A DNA stretch of 64,000 nucleotides from Georgenia subflava (GTDB lineage: Bacteria > Actinomycetota > Actinomycetes > Actinomycetales > Actinomycetaceae): assembly GCF_009193155.1 (NCBI RefSeq), contig NZ_VUKD01000001.1:620001-684000 (forward strand), read 5' to 3'. This document shows positions 19,475-27,425 of the stretch, piece after piece. Both the position numbers and the translations under genes were made by a program. The notes beneath the pieces were generated by a model that worked only from the letters and a program-made list of their open reading frames with translations, made no database searches and was not told where the DNA came from. How positions within the stretch are numbered: the stretch's first letter is position 1; each line of letters opens with the position of its first letter.

Positions 19475-20872
19475 GTGACTGACGCTCCTGGACTCGGCGT
19501 GCGCCGGACGGTCTCGACCACGCTGCCGACCGCGCACGGCACCTTCGCCATGCACGGGTACGACGGCGCGGGCGGCCTCGGCCACGTCGCCCTGGTGATG
19601 GGAGACGTCGCCGACGACGGCCTGGACGGCGTCGCCCCGCTGGTGCGGGTGCACTCGGAGTGCCTGACCGGGGACGCCTTCGGCTCGCGCCGCTGCGACT
19701 GCGGCGAGCAGCTCGACGCCGCCCTGGCCACGGTCGCCGCCGAGGGCCGCGGCATGGTGGTCTACGTGCGCGGGCACGAGGGCCGCGGGATCGGCCTGCT
19801 CGCCAAGCTCCGCGCGTACGCCCTCCAGGACGCCGGCCTGGACACGGTGGACGCCAACCTCGAGCTCGGCTACCCCGCGGACGCCCGCGAGTACGACGAG
19901 GTCGCGGACATCCTGCACGATCTCGGCGCCACCCGGATCCGGCTGCTCTCGTCCAACCCGGAGAAGGCCGAACGACTGGACGCGCTGGGCATCGACGTCG
20001 TCGCCCGGCAGACGCTGCCGGTGGCCGACCGGCCCGAGAACTCCTTCTACCTGAGCACCAAGCGCCGGCGCATGCGGCACGACAGCCTCGGGCCCGCGCC
20101 GGACGTGTGGTCCGAGCTGGTCGCCGGCAGGGTGCCGGTGCACGCCGTGGCCGGCCCGGACTCCGTGGTGCTGGACCGGTACGCCCCGCTCGTCGCCGCC
20201 GGGACCGAGCTGACCGTCGCGCAGCTCGGGCAGAGCCTGGACGGGTTCATCGCCGCCCGGACCGGCGACGCCGAGTTCGTCACCGGCGAGCAGGACCGTG
20301 AGCACCTGCACCGGCTGCGGGCGCTGGTCGACGCGGTGGTGGTCGGTGCCGCCACGGTGGTCGCCGACGACCCCCGCCTCACCACCCGGGCGGTGGCCGG
20401 CCCGTCACCGGCGCGCGTCGTGCTCGACCCCCGCGCCCGCGTCCCTGCCGGCGCGCGCGTCCTGACCGCCGACGACGCCCCCACCCTGTGGTGCGTGGCC
20501 CCGGGCGCCGGCGTGCCGGCCGAGATGCCGGGGCACGTCGAGGTGGTTCGGCTGCCCGTCACGGAGGCGGGGTTCGACCCGGCCGCGGTGCTGGAGCTGC
20601 TGCGGTCCCGGGGGCTGGGCCGCGTGCTCGTCGAGGGCGGCGGCCGGCTCGTCTCGGCCTTCCTCACCGCGGGGCTGCTGGACCGCCTGTTCCTCACGAC
20701 GGCGCCGCTGCTCATCGGCGACGGCGTCCCCGGGATCCGGTTCGACGGCTCCGACCGGCTGGCGGACGCGCTCAGCGCCCCGGTGCGCCGGTTCGTCCTG
20801 GGCGAGGACGTCTGCACGGAGTTCGACCTGGCGGCCATGCGCACCCCTACGGTGTCGACCGACCAGTCCTGA
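19475..20872 (+). CDS. GTP cyclohydrolase II fused to a RibD C-terminal (pyrimidine reductase) domain
   Basis: A 465-residue fusion with GTG start. Residues about 20-205 are GTP cyclohydrolase II: zinc cysteines in [19 protein letters not shown], the [23 protein letters not shown] active-site block retaining the Tyr that sets release of the 2,5-diamino product, and [13 protein letters not shown]. Residues about 240-460 are a RibD_C/DHFR-like reductase: [36 protein letters not shown] and [14 protein letters not shown]. The usual RibB and RibD deaminase partners are missing from the protein, so it may convert GTP to a ring-opened, reduced diaminopyrimidine for something other than bulk riboflavin. 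It faces the PTPS-like/glycosyltransferase operon. Confidence 0.9.
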   Translation: MTDAPGLGVRRTVSTTLPTAHGTFAMHGYDGAGGLGHVALVMGDVADDGLDGVAPLVRVHSECLTGDAFGSRRCDCGEQLDAALATVAAEGRGMVVYVRGHEGRGIGLLAKLRAYALQDAGLDTVDANLELGYPADAREYDEVADILHDLGATRIRLLSSNPEKAERLDALGIDVVARQTLPVADRPENSFYLSTKRRRMRHDSLGPAPDVWSELVAGRVPVHAVAGPDSVVLDRYAPLVAAGTELTVAQLGQSLDGFIAARTGDAEFVTGEQDREHLHRLRALVDAVVVGAATVVADDPRLTTRAVAGPSPARVVLDPRARVPAGARVLTADDAPTLWCVAPGAGVPAEMPGHVEVVRLPVTEAGFDPAAVLELLRSRGLGRVLVEGGGRLVSAFLTAGLLDRLFLTTAPLLIGDGVPGIRFDGSDRLADALSAPVRRFVLGEDVCTEFDLAAMRTPTVSTDQS

Positions 20873-20918
20873 GACCGGCACCGTCAGCCGAGCGTGTGCA
20901 GCCGACGGATCCCGGATC

Positions 20919-20957
20919 GGTGAGGAATCGGTGCGATAGATGCATCGAACCCTCACC
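20919..20957. repeat. 39-bp palindromic repeat family, copy 2
   Basis: GGTGAGGAATCGGTGC (20919-20934), a short loop, then GCATCGAACCCTCACC (20942-20957): imperfect 16-bp arms. It lies between the convergent RibA-fusion and glycosyltransferase genes and overlaps the last two codons of the latter. Confidence 0.8.
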
Positions 20958-22164
20958 GTTGTCCGGAGATCGCCCCGAGCACCGCCGCCGCCGTGGCGTC
21001 CCAGCCGGGGAGCCGGCGACGGCGGTCGACGGCGGTGCGGCGCCAGGCGTGCCGCAGCTCGGGATCGGTCAGCCAGGTACGCAGCACCTCCGCGAGCGTC
21101 TCCGGATCGCCCGGTGCCACCGCGCAGCCCGGCAGCGAGCCCTCGAACGGCAACCAGCCGTGGGAAGAGCTCTCCGCCGGCAGCCAACCGCGGGGAGAGT
21201 TCTCCCCCGGCAGCCAGCCGCGGGGAGAGCTCTCGAACGGCATCTTTCGACCAGGCGGGGAGGCTGCCGGCGCTGACGCAACGCTGTCGTCCCTGCCGAG
21301 CTCGGCCGACGAGCCCATGCCGAGGGCCTCCACCGCTCCGGTACCGGCAGGCACGACGGCGGGCACTCCGTGCGCCAGCGCCTCCAGCACCACCAGACCG
21401 AAGGTCTCCGTACGGGAGGGGAGCACGAGCAGGTCGGCGTCGGCCCACTGGGTCGCCAGCGCGGCGCCCTCGAGCGTCCCGGGCAGCAGCACCCGGTCGC
21501 CGAGACCGAGCGTGGCGACCACCGCACGAACGCGCGCGGCGTAGTCGGGAGCCACCTCCGGCGAGCCCACCAGGCTCGCCGACCAGTCCAGGTCCGCCAC
21601 GCGGGCCAGCGCGCGGACGAGCGTCAGCGGGTCCTTGGTCGCGGTGAGGTTCGCGACGGCGAGGATGCGCGGCGGCGTCGAGCCGCCGGACAGCGGTGCC
21701 GGCGATGCACCCGGCCGGGCGACGTGCACGTGCGTCAGCCCGTGACGGACGCTCAGGTCCGCGGCCGCGCCCCGGCTGGTGGCAACCACCGCGGTCGCCG
21801 CCCGTAGGGCACGCCCCTCGGCCTCCTCGCGACGGGCGCGCTCGACGGTTCCCAGCCCCGTCTCGTCGGCCACCGCCATGTGGACGAGCACGCAGACCCG
21901 GTGGCCCGCCGCGACCGCGGCGCCCACGGGCCCCGGCGCCCCGCTCGCCACGACGCCGTCCACGAGGCTCAGCGGCTGCGCGGCGAGCACGTGCCCGAGC
22001 TCGCGGAGGTCCTGCTCCCCGGGCGTGGGCCAGGAGCCCGGCAGCGCCCGGACGGTGACGTCGGTACCCGCCCGGCGCAGCGCCGCGACGAGCTCGCGGT
22101 CGTAGGTGTTGCCCCCGCTCGGACCCGTGCGGTCCCAGGTCACGAAGTCCAGCCGCTCGAGCAT
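20953..22164 (-). CDS. GT4-type glycosyltransferase with an internal repeat insertion
   Basis: A 403-residue GT-B transferase. N-terminal domain LDFVTWDRTGPSGGNTYDRE; C-terminal nucleotide-sugar domain with ADADLLVLPSRTETFGLVVLEALAHGVPAVV and GCAVAPGDPETLAEVL. About 60 residues that should be a short loop between these last two blocks are replaced by a Ser/Pro/Gly-rich insertion with three 10-residue units of the form SPRGWLPGEN. The ATG at 22164 was chosen for the AGGG ahead of it; GTG at 22173 is possible. It follows the PTPS-like gene by 22 nt, in the order dehydrogenase, PTPS-like, transferase. Acceptor unknown. Confidence 0.85.
   Translation of the reverse strand: MLERLDFVTWDRTGPSGGNTYDRELVAALRRAGTDVTVRALPGSWPTPGEQDLRELGHVLAAQPLSLVDGVVASGAPGPVGAAVAAGHRVCVLVHMAVADETGLGTVERARREEAEGRALRAATAVVATSRGAAADLSVRHGLTHVHVARPGASPAPLSGGSTPPRILAVANLTATKDPLTLVRALARVADLDWSASLVGSPEVAPDYAARVRAVVATLGLGDRVLLPGTLEGAALATQWADADLLVLPSRTETFGLVVLEALAHGVPAVVPAGTGAVEALGMGSSAELGRDDSVASAPAASPPGRKMPFESSPRGWLPGENSPRGWLPAESSSHGWLPFEGSLPGCAVAPGDPETLAEVLRTWLTDPELRHAWRRTAVDRRRRLPGWDATAAAVLGAISGQR
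21148..21237. repeat. 30-bp in-frame minisatellite inside the glycosyltransferase
   Basis: Three adjacent 30-bp units at 21148-21177, 21178-21207 and 21208-21237, each close to CGGCAGCCAGCCGCGGGGAG followed by AGCTCTCCCC. The units contain the inverted repeat GGGGAGA/TCTCCCC. On the minus strand they keep the reading frame and encode ten residues each. Confidence 0.9.
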
Positions 22165-22186
22165 CACGGCCACCCTGCCGCGGGGC

Positions 22187-22564
22187 TCACAGCTCGCGGC
22201 TGTACGTCGCCCACGCGTCGGGATGCTCGCGCAGGGTGACCTCCAGGCCCGCGTACGTCCCGACCACCAGCCGGGCGGCGACGCGCTCGGCCACGAGCCG
22301 GGCGAGCGCCTCGGTGGTGGTGAGGGTGCCCGCGAGATCGGGGTGCTCGTCGAGGTTGGAGTAGTCCAGGTCCGCGATGGCGTCCTTGAGCAGGCCGGTC
22401 GCCTCGCCGATGTCCATCACGATCGCCTCGGGACCGAGCTCCGCGCGCCGGATCGTCAGCTCCACCACGAAGGTCGCGCCGTGCAGGCCCTGCGCGGGAC
22501 CGAACGCCGGGTGGGGCAGGGAATGGGCGATCATCATGTGGTCGCGCACGGTGAGGGCGAACAT
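22187..22564 (-). CDS. 6-pyruvoyltetrahydropterin synthase-like protein with altered active site
   Basis: A 125-residue protein of PTPS/QueD length beginning MFALTVRDHMMIAHSL. The first zinc histidine is kept (MIAHSL) and LHGATF corresponds to the LHGH zinc pair, but its second His is Ala. The catalytic Cys that precedes LHGH in QueD is absent (GPAQGLHG), and the LDHHYLN catalytic His region reads LDYSNLDEH. So it probably does not catalyse the QueD or PTPS reaction as known. The intact frame, TTTEALA helix and tight coupling (TGATG with the dehydrogenase stop) argue for a working protein with another function on a pteridine-like or pyrimidine substrate. Confidence 0.82.
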   Translation of the reverse strand: MFALTVRDHMMIAHSLPHPAFGPAQGLHGATFVVELTIRRAELGPEAIVMDIGEATGLLKDAIADLDYSNLDEHPDLAGTLTTTEALARLVAERVAARLVVGTYAGLEVTLREHPDAWATYSREL

Positions 22565-23535
22565 CAGGCTCCTTCGGGGTAGACGATTACGTGGCACATC
22601 GCTCCGTCACCGGCGTAGAGCCGCTCCATGGTGGCCGGGAGATCGGCGAAGTCGGAGCGGCCGGTGAGGAAGGTGTCGAAGACCGGGTCGGCGAGCTGCC
22701 GCATCGCCAGGGCGAGGCGGTCCGCCGTCGTGCGGCGTGCCCGCCTGGACGCGGCGACGGCGCCCACCTGGCTGGCGCGCAGGCTCAGGCGGCGAGCGTG
22801 GAACGTCCCGCCGAGCGGCACGCGCGGCGCGGCGGTGCCGTACCAGCTCATCTCGACGAGCTCGCCCTCGTCGCCGAGCAGCTCGAGACCGCGGGCCAGG
22901 CCGGCCTCGGAGGCGGAGCAGTGGATCACCAGGTCGCAGTCGCCGGCGGCGTCCTCGGGGCGGACCCACTCGACGCCGAGCGCCCGGGCCAGCTCGGCAC
23001 GCGCGGGGTCGACGTCCACGAGCTGGAGCCGGTCGAGCGGGAAGGAGCGCAGCAGCGCCGTCACCGACGCGCCGATCATCCCGGCCCCGACGACGGCGAC
23101 CCGGTCGCCGAGCCGCGGGGCCGCGTCCCACAGCGCGTTGACGGCGGTCTCCACGGCCCCGGCGAGCACTGCCCGGTCGGTCGGGACGTCGTCGGGCACG
23201 GGCGTCAGCGCGGTCGCCGGCACCACGTAGCGGTCCTGGTGCGGGTGGAGGCAGAACACCCGCCGCCCGACCAGCTCGGCCGGCCCCTCCTCGACGACGC
23301 CGACCGAGAGGTAGCCGTACTTCACCGGCCCGGGCAGGTCGCCGTCCTGGAACGGTGCGCGCATGGTCTCGGCCACCTCGGCCGGCACGCGACCGGCGTG
23401 CACCAGCATCTCGGTCCCGCGGCTCACGCCGGAGCGCAGCGTGCGCACGAGGGCCTCGTCGGCGGCGGGCTCGCGCGCCGGCTCCGTGCGCAGCTCCCCG
23501 CGACGCGGCGCAGTCGTCCAGTACGCGGTCCACAT
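22564..23535 (-). CDS. MDR-family dehydrogenase lacking zinc motifs
   Basis: A 323-residue medium-chain dehydrogenase/reductase. It has the SGVSRGTEMLVHAGRVP block seen in a BchC-like subgroup, PVKYGYLSVGVVEEG, and a Rossmann motif VAVVGAGMIGASVTALL with an acidic LVDVD end that favours NAD. The classic GHE catalytic-zinc motif and structural four-cysteine lobe are not visible. It is first in the operon with the PTPS-like and glycosyltransferase genes, and its stop overlaps the next start. Confidence 0.85.
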   Translation of the reverse strand: MWTAYWTTAPRRGELRTEPAREPAADEALVRTLRSGVSRGTEMLVHAGRVPAEVAETMRAPFQDGDLPGPVKYGYLSVGVVEEGPAELVGRRVFCLHPHQDRYVVPATALTPVPDDVPTDRAVLAGAVETAVNALWDAAPRLGDRVAVVGAGMIGASVTALLRSFPLDRLQLVDVDPARAELARALGVEWVRPEDAAGDCDLVIHCSASEAGLARGLELLGDEGELVEMSWYGTAAPRVPLGGTFHARRLSLRASQVGAVAASRRARRTTADRLALAMRQLADPVFDTFLTGRSDFADLPATMERLYAGDGAMCHVIVYPEGA

Positions 23536-23545
23536 GGGCTCGATT

Positions 23546-23679
23546 GTGTCGTGCCCGGCCGACGGCGCACCCGGAGCGTGCGGCCGGCCCGGTGGCCGGG
23601 ATCACCGCGGCCGTGTCGTGCCCGGCCGACGGCGCACCCGGAGCGTGCGACTGCCTCGGTGGCCGGGATCACCGGGGCA
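23546..23679. repeat. 67-bp tandem duplication in a divergent promoter region
   Basis: Two copies (23546-23612 and 23613-23679) with a third partial start at 23680. Each begins GTGTCGTGCCCGGCCGACGG and includes GGTGGCCGGGATCACCG, itself an inverted repeat. They lie between the divergent dehydrogenase operon and the HAD gene. Confidence 0.85.
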
Positions 23680-23758
23680 GTGTCCCGCCCGGGCGACGCG
23701 CGGCGCTGCCGCACGGATACGGTGGTGGTATCCCGTCTGGTGAAGGAAGCAGCCCCGT

Positions 23759-24586
23759 ATGAACGTGCCCGAGGAGCTCCTCGACGTCCGTGCCGTCGCG
23801 TTCGACGTGGACGGCACGCTCGCTGGGACGGACCACCGCGTCACGGTGCGCACGCTCCGGGCCCTGGCCGACCTGCGGGCCGCCGGCGTCGAGCCGATCG
23901 TCATCACCGGGCGGATCCTCAGCGAGGCCCTGGCGATCTTCGCCGGCGCCGGGATCGACGGCCACGCGGTCGCGTCCAACGGCGCGGTCGCCGTCGACAC
24001 CCGCAAGACCGTGCCGCTGCACACGGCCACCCTGCCGGAGGTGGAGGCGCGCGCCGTCGTCGGCTTCTGCGACGGCCGCCCGATCGAACCGAGCCTGTTC
24101 ACCGCGGACGCGATGGTGGTGCCCGAGGGCAGCCTCGTCTACGACCTCCTCCGCGAGGTCAACCCCGACTCGACGACGCTCGCGGTCCCCCGCGACGCGC
24201 TGCCGTACACCTCGACGATGAAGGCGGCGATCATCGGGGAACCCGCGACCCTGGATGCCCTCGACGGCGAGATCCGGGCGGCGTTCCCGCGGATGACCCG
24301 GTCGATGGACACGGTCTTCGACCTCAGCCCGAGCGACGCCGACAAGTGGGTGGCGCTGCAGGTGGTGCTCGCGGACGTCGGGCTGGACCCCGCCGAGGTG
24401 GCCGGGGTCGGCGACGGCGAGAACGACCTGGTGTGGCTCTCGCAGGTCGGCTTCCCGGTCGCCATGGGCAACGCCCGCTCCGCCGTGCGCGACCTGGCCC
24501 GCCTGCACATCGGGCACCACGGCGAGGAGGCGGTGGCCGAGCTGGTCGAGGCGCTGCTCGCGGCGCGGACCGCCCGCCCCGCCTGA
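23759..24586 (+). CDS. Cof-type HAD-IIB phosphatase
   Basis: A 275-residue HAD hydrolase. Motif I is FDVDGTLAGTD, motif II VITGR, and motif IV GVGDGENDLVWL; the large C2 cap lies between. Relatives in this subfamily dephosphorylate sugar phosphates, and some (B. subtilis YcsE/YitU, E. coli YbjI type) remove phosphate from the ribitylamino-pyrimidine riboflavin intermediate. Its position next to a RibA-RibD_C locus makes a similar role plausible here, but that is inference. AAGGAAG precedes the start. Confidence 0.9.
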   Translation: MNVPEELLDVRAVAFDVDGTLAGTDHRVTVRTLRALADLRAAGVEPIVITGRILSEALAIFAGAGIDGHAVASNGAVAVDTRKTVPLHTATLPEVEARAVVGFCDGRPIEPSLFTADAMVVPEGSLVYDLLREVNPDSTTLAVPRDALPYTSTMKAAIIGEPATLDALDGEIRAAFPRMTRSMDTVFDLSPSDADKWVALQVVLADVGLDPAEVAGVGDGENDLVWLSQVGFPVAMGNARSAVRDLARLHIGHHGEEAVAELVEALLAARTARPA

Positions 24587-24692
24587 CCCGAGACCTTGCC
24601 GTTGTGCCGGTCGTCCGCCAAGATCTGCGCACCCGCAACGGCGCGGGCGACGCGGCGCGGGGGGCTCCGACGCGCAGGACGAGAGGATCGCC

Positions 24693-25400
24693 ATGGTCGA
24701 CGTCGTACGCTCCGCAGCTCCCGTCGGGTCCCGGCTGGTGCTGGCCGGAGCAGTGCTCTATCTCCTCGAGTGGGTGGCGATCCTCACCGCCGACTCGGGC
24801 GTCCTGCCGGCCCCGCCGGACTCAGCCCCGGAGGAGACCCTGGCGCTCTACGCCGGGGAGGCGGGCGCACTCGGGTTCATGGCCGGGTGGTTCAGTCTCG
24901 TCCTGATAGGGCGTGTGCTGGTGGTGATCGGCATCCGCTCGGTGCTGCGGGCGAGCGGACACGCCCACCCGTTGATGGACCTCGCTGTCGCGGCGATGCT
25001 GCTCGGCGTCGTCCTGGAGGTCACCGCCTACGGCCTCGCCGCTGCCGCCGCGGTGGCCGCCGACGGCGGCGCGGCCGTTGCCGTCGTCGCCCTGGACGCC
25101 GGGTCGAGCGTCGTGAACACGCTGCTCTACGGGCCGACCGGAATGGCCCTCGTCATCACGGTGTGGGCGATGTGGCGAACGCGCGACTTCCCGGTGGCCC
25201 TGCACGTGCTCGGCCTCCTGGCCGGGCTCTCGGCGGTGGCCGCGGCCCTGGCGTCGGCGCCCTCGATGCGCGAGCTGCAGGACACTCTCTCGTTCGGCGC
25301 GTTCCTCATGTGGATATGGATGCTGTGGACAGGCGTGCTGCTGTGGCGGCGGCGCTCACGCCATGCCTCCGGTGCGGCCGTCGGGGCGCGGCTCGCGTGA
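24693..25400 (+). CDS. six-pass membrane protein of unknown function (DUF4386-like)
   Basis: A 235-residue protein with six hydrophobic segments (first LVLAGAVLYLLEWVAILT, last AFLMWIWMLWTGVLLW) and a short basic tail. Length and topology resemble DUF4386-type proteins, which have no settled function. It starts at ATG 24693 after GAGAGGAT. The 3' end including the stop is tandemly duplicated. Confidence 0.65.
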   Translation: MVDVVRSAAPVGSRLVLAGAVLYLLEWVAILTADSGVLPAPPDSAPEETLALYAGEAGALGFMAGWFSLVLIGRVLVVIGIRSVLRASGHAHPLMDLAVAAMLLGVVLEVTAYGLAAAAAVAADGGAAVAVVALDAGSSVVNTLLYGPTGMALVITVWAMWRTRDFPVALHVLGLLAGLSAVAAALASAPSMRELQDTLSFGAFLMWIWMLWTGVLLWRRRSRHASGAAVGARLA

Positions 25401-25440
25401 CGAGCGCCGTCGATGGGTGCCTCGCGTGACGAGCGCCGCG
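25392..25440. repeat. 29-bp tandem duplication spanning a stop codon
   Basis: CTCGCGTGACGAGCGCCG occurs at 25392 and again at 25421, a 29-bp period. The first copy contains the TGA stop of the membrane protein gene (25398-25400). Confidence 0.7.
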
Positions 25441-25500
25441 GAAGGGCCGCGGAAGGCTTGCCCGGGGAGCGCGACCAGGCGCGACCGGCGGGCGACATGA

Positions 25501-25547
25501 CGAGAGGCCCGGCAACCGCTGGTCTCCAACGGTTCCCGGGCCTCTCG
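25501..25547 (-). terminator. terminator downstream of tRNA-Ser(CGA)
   Basis: CGAGAGGCCCGG (25501-25512) pairs with CCGGGCCTCTCG (25536-25547); an inner AACCG/CGGTT extends the stem. On the minus strand it begins 6 nt after the tRNA 3' end. No T tract follows. Confidence 0.85.
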
Positions 25548-25552
25548 GCCGG

Positions 25553-25638
25553 CGGTAGCGGTGGGATTTGAACCCACGGAGGCTGTTAACCTCACACGCT
25601 TTCGAGGCGTGCTCCTTAGGCCGCTCGGACACGCTACC
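25553..25638 (-). tRNA. tRNA-Ser (anticodon CGA)
   Basis: An 86-nt class II tRNA. Read on the minus strand the acceptor GGTAGCG (25638-25632) pairs with CGCTACC (25560-25554). The anticodon loop CCTCGAAAG reads CGA for UCG serine codons, a long variable arm follows, and the T loop is GGTTCAAATCC. Confidence 0.95.
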
Positions 25639-25771
25639 TCGCCGGGTGATGCTACCTGCCGGGCGTCCGGCGTCCCAAACCGGCCGGCAGTGCGACTCCT
25701 CACGCCCGCCCTTCCGTCCCCGCTACCTCGGGGGTAGCGTCGCGAGCACAGTCCCTGCTCGAGGAGGAGCT

Positions 25772-26350
25772 ATGGCCACCACCATCCCGGGTTACGACTA
25801 CGACGCCGCCGCGCCGTCGCCGGTGTCCGCAGAGGAGCTGCAGCAGCTCCGGGAGAACGTCCTCTTCGGGCCGGACGACGAGGTCGCCCTGAAGCAGGCG
25901 GGAGACGTGCTCTCCGACCAGGTCGAGGACGTCCTGGACGTCTGGTACGACTTCGTCGGCAGCCACCGCCATCTGCTCCACCCGTTCACGGGTGCCGACG
26001 GCGAGCCCCACGACGACTACCTCGCGCGGGTGCGCACCCGCTTCGGCCAGTGGATCCGCGACACCTGCGAGCGCCCGTACGACGCGAGGTGGCTGGCCTA
26101 CCAAGAGGAGATCGCCCTGCGGCACACGCCGGCGCGGAAGAACCGGACCGACGCCGTGGAGTCCACCTCCTACGTGCCGCTGCGGCACGTCATCACGCTG
26201 ATCTACCCGATCACCGCCACGATCCGGCCGTTCCTGGAGAAGTCGGGGCTGCCGGCCGAGACGGTCGAGGCGATGCACGAGGCCTGGCGGAAGTCGGTGA
26301 TCCTGCAGGTCGCCCTGTGGTCGCGGCCGTACGCGGCGCAGCTGTGGTGA
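25772..26350 (+). CDS. protoglobin-domain protein
   Basis: A 192-residue single-domain haem protein of the protoglobin (globin-coupled sensor-related) family, with start ATG 25772 behind GAGGAGGAG. Family stretches: DQVEDVLDVWYDFVGSH, WQAYQEEI-like WLAYQEEIALRHTPARKNRTD with a candidate proximal His, and SYVPLRHVITLIYPIT. Protoglobins bind O2, CO and NO; the role here may be gas binding near nitrate respiration, though the nar genes lie 30 kb away. The adenine deaminase-like gene follows after 25 nt. Confidence 0.88.
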   Translation: MATTIPGYDYDAAAPSPVSAEELQQLRENVLFGPDDEVALKQAGDVLSDQVEDVLDVWYDFVGSHRHLLHPFTGADGEPHDDYLARVRTRFGQWIRDTCERPYDARWLAYQEEIALRHTPARKNRTDAVESTSYVPLRHVITLIYPITATIRPFLEKSGLPAETVEAMHEAWRKSVILQVALWSRPYAAQLW

Positions 26351-26375
26351 GCGCGCGCCCTGGCAGGATGGCCGG

Positions 26376-27398
26376 ATGACGACGACGCCTCCCACGCCCG
26401 AGTTCATCGCCGGCCTGCCCAAGGCCGAGCTGCACCTGCACCTCGAGGGCACGCTCGAGCCCGAGCTCAAGCTCCAGCTGGCCGCGCGCAACGGGATCGA
26501 GCTCGACCAGAAGAGCGTCGAGGAGGTCCGGGCGACCTACGAGTTCGACTCCCTCGCTAGCTTCCTCGCCGTGTACTACCCGGCGATGAACGTCCTGCAG
26601 ACCGAGCGGGACTTCTACGACCTCGCCCACGCCTACCTCCAGCGCGCCGCCGCGGAGGGAGTCCGCCATGCCGAGATGTTCTTCGACCCGCAGGCCCACA
26701 CGAGCCGCGGCGTGCCATTCGAGGCAGTCGTCACCGGCTACCACCGCGCCACCGTCGACGCCAGGGACTCGCTCGGGATCTCCTCCGCACTGATCCTGTG
26801 CTTCCTGCGGGACCACTCCGCCGAGAGCGCCGCCGAGACCCTGGAGGCCTCGGTCCCCTTCCGCGACCTCATCGTCGGTGTCGGGCTCGACTCCGACGAG
26901 CGCGACAACCCGCCGTCGAAGTTCGCCGAGTCGTTCGCCCGGGCCCGCGAGCTCGGCTACCGGCTCACGATGCACTGCGACATCGACCAGGTCGGCAGCA
27001 TCGAGAACATCCGTCAGGTCCTCGAGGACATCGGCGTCGACCGCATCGACCACGGCACCAACGTCGTCGAGGACCCCCGCCTGGTCGACGCCGTCCGCGA
27101 GCGAGGTCTGGGCCTGACCTGCTGCCCGGTCTCGAACAGCTTCGTCACCGACGACATGAAGGCCACCGAGATCGTCGACCTGCTGCGCCAGGGAGTGAAG
27201 GTGACGGTCAACTCCGACGACCCGGCGTACTTCGGCGCCTACGTCGCGGGCAACTACGAGGCGCTCGCGGCGAAGGCCGGCCTCTCGCGCGACGACGTCG
27301 TGCAGCTCGCCCGCAACTCCTTCGAGGCGTCGTGGCTCGACGACGCCGACAAGGCTCGGTACCTCGCCGAGATCGACGAGTACGTCGCCCGGGCCTGA
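26376..27398 (+). CDS. adenine deaminase (adenosine deaminase superfamily, Add-like)
   Basis: A 340-residue zinc deaminase. Metal and catalytic residues are in KAELHLHLEGTLEPEL, in the MHCDIDQVGS region and in VTVNSDDPAYFG. The GTLEPEL start plus the SLASFLAVYYPAMNVLQTERDFYDL and FFDPQAHTSRGVPFEAVV blocks match the bacterial/fungal adenine deaminase branch rather than E. coli Add. It would turn adenine into hypoxanthine in purine salvage. It is often annotated simply as adenosine deaminase. Confidence 0.87.
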   Translation: MTTTPPTPEFIAGLPKAELHLHLEGTLEPELKLQLAARNGIELDQKSVEEVRATYEFDSLASFLAVYYPAMNVLQTERDFYDLAHAYLQRAAAEGVRHAEMFFDPQAHTSRGVPFEAVVTGYHRATVDARDSLGISSALILCFLRDHSAESAAETLEASVPFRDLIVGVGLDSDERDNPPSKFAESFARARELGYRLTMHCDIDQVGSIENIRQVLEDIGVDRIDHGTNVVEDPRLVDAVRERGLGLTCCPVSNSFVTDDMKATEIVDLLRQGVKVTVNSDDPAYFGAYVAGNYEALAAKAGLSRDDVVQLARNSFEASWLDDADKARYLAEIDEYVARA

Positions 27399-27425
27399 GG
27401 ATCCCGCCGCGGGCGCGGCCGCCGG

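Noticed and set aside
22187-22564. PTPS-like gene as a pseudogene
   Set aside because: The frame is intact, tightly coupled and of full length. Changed residues fit a divergent family better than decay.
25553-25638. tRNA-Ser as an integration site of a mobile island
   Set aside because: No integrase, direct-repeat copy of the tRNA end or base-composition break occurs on either side.
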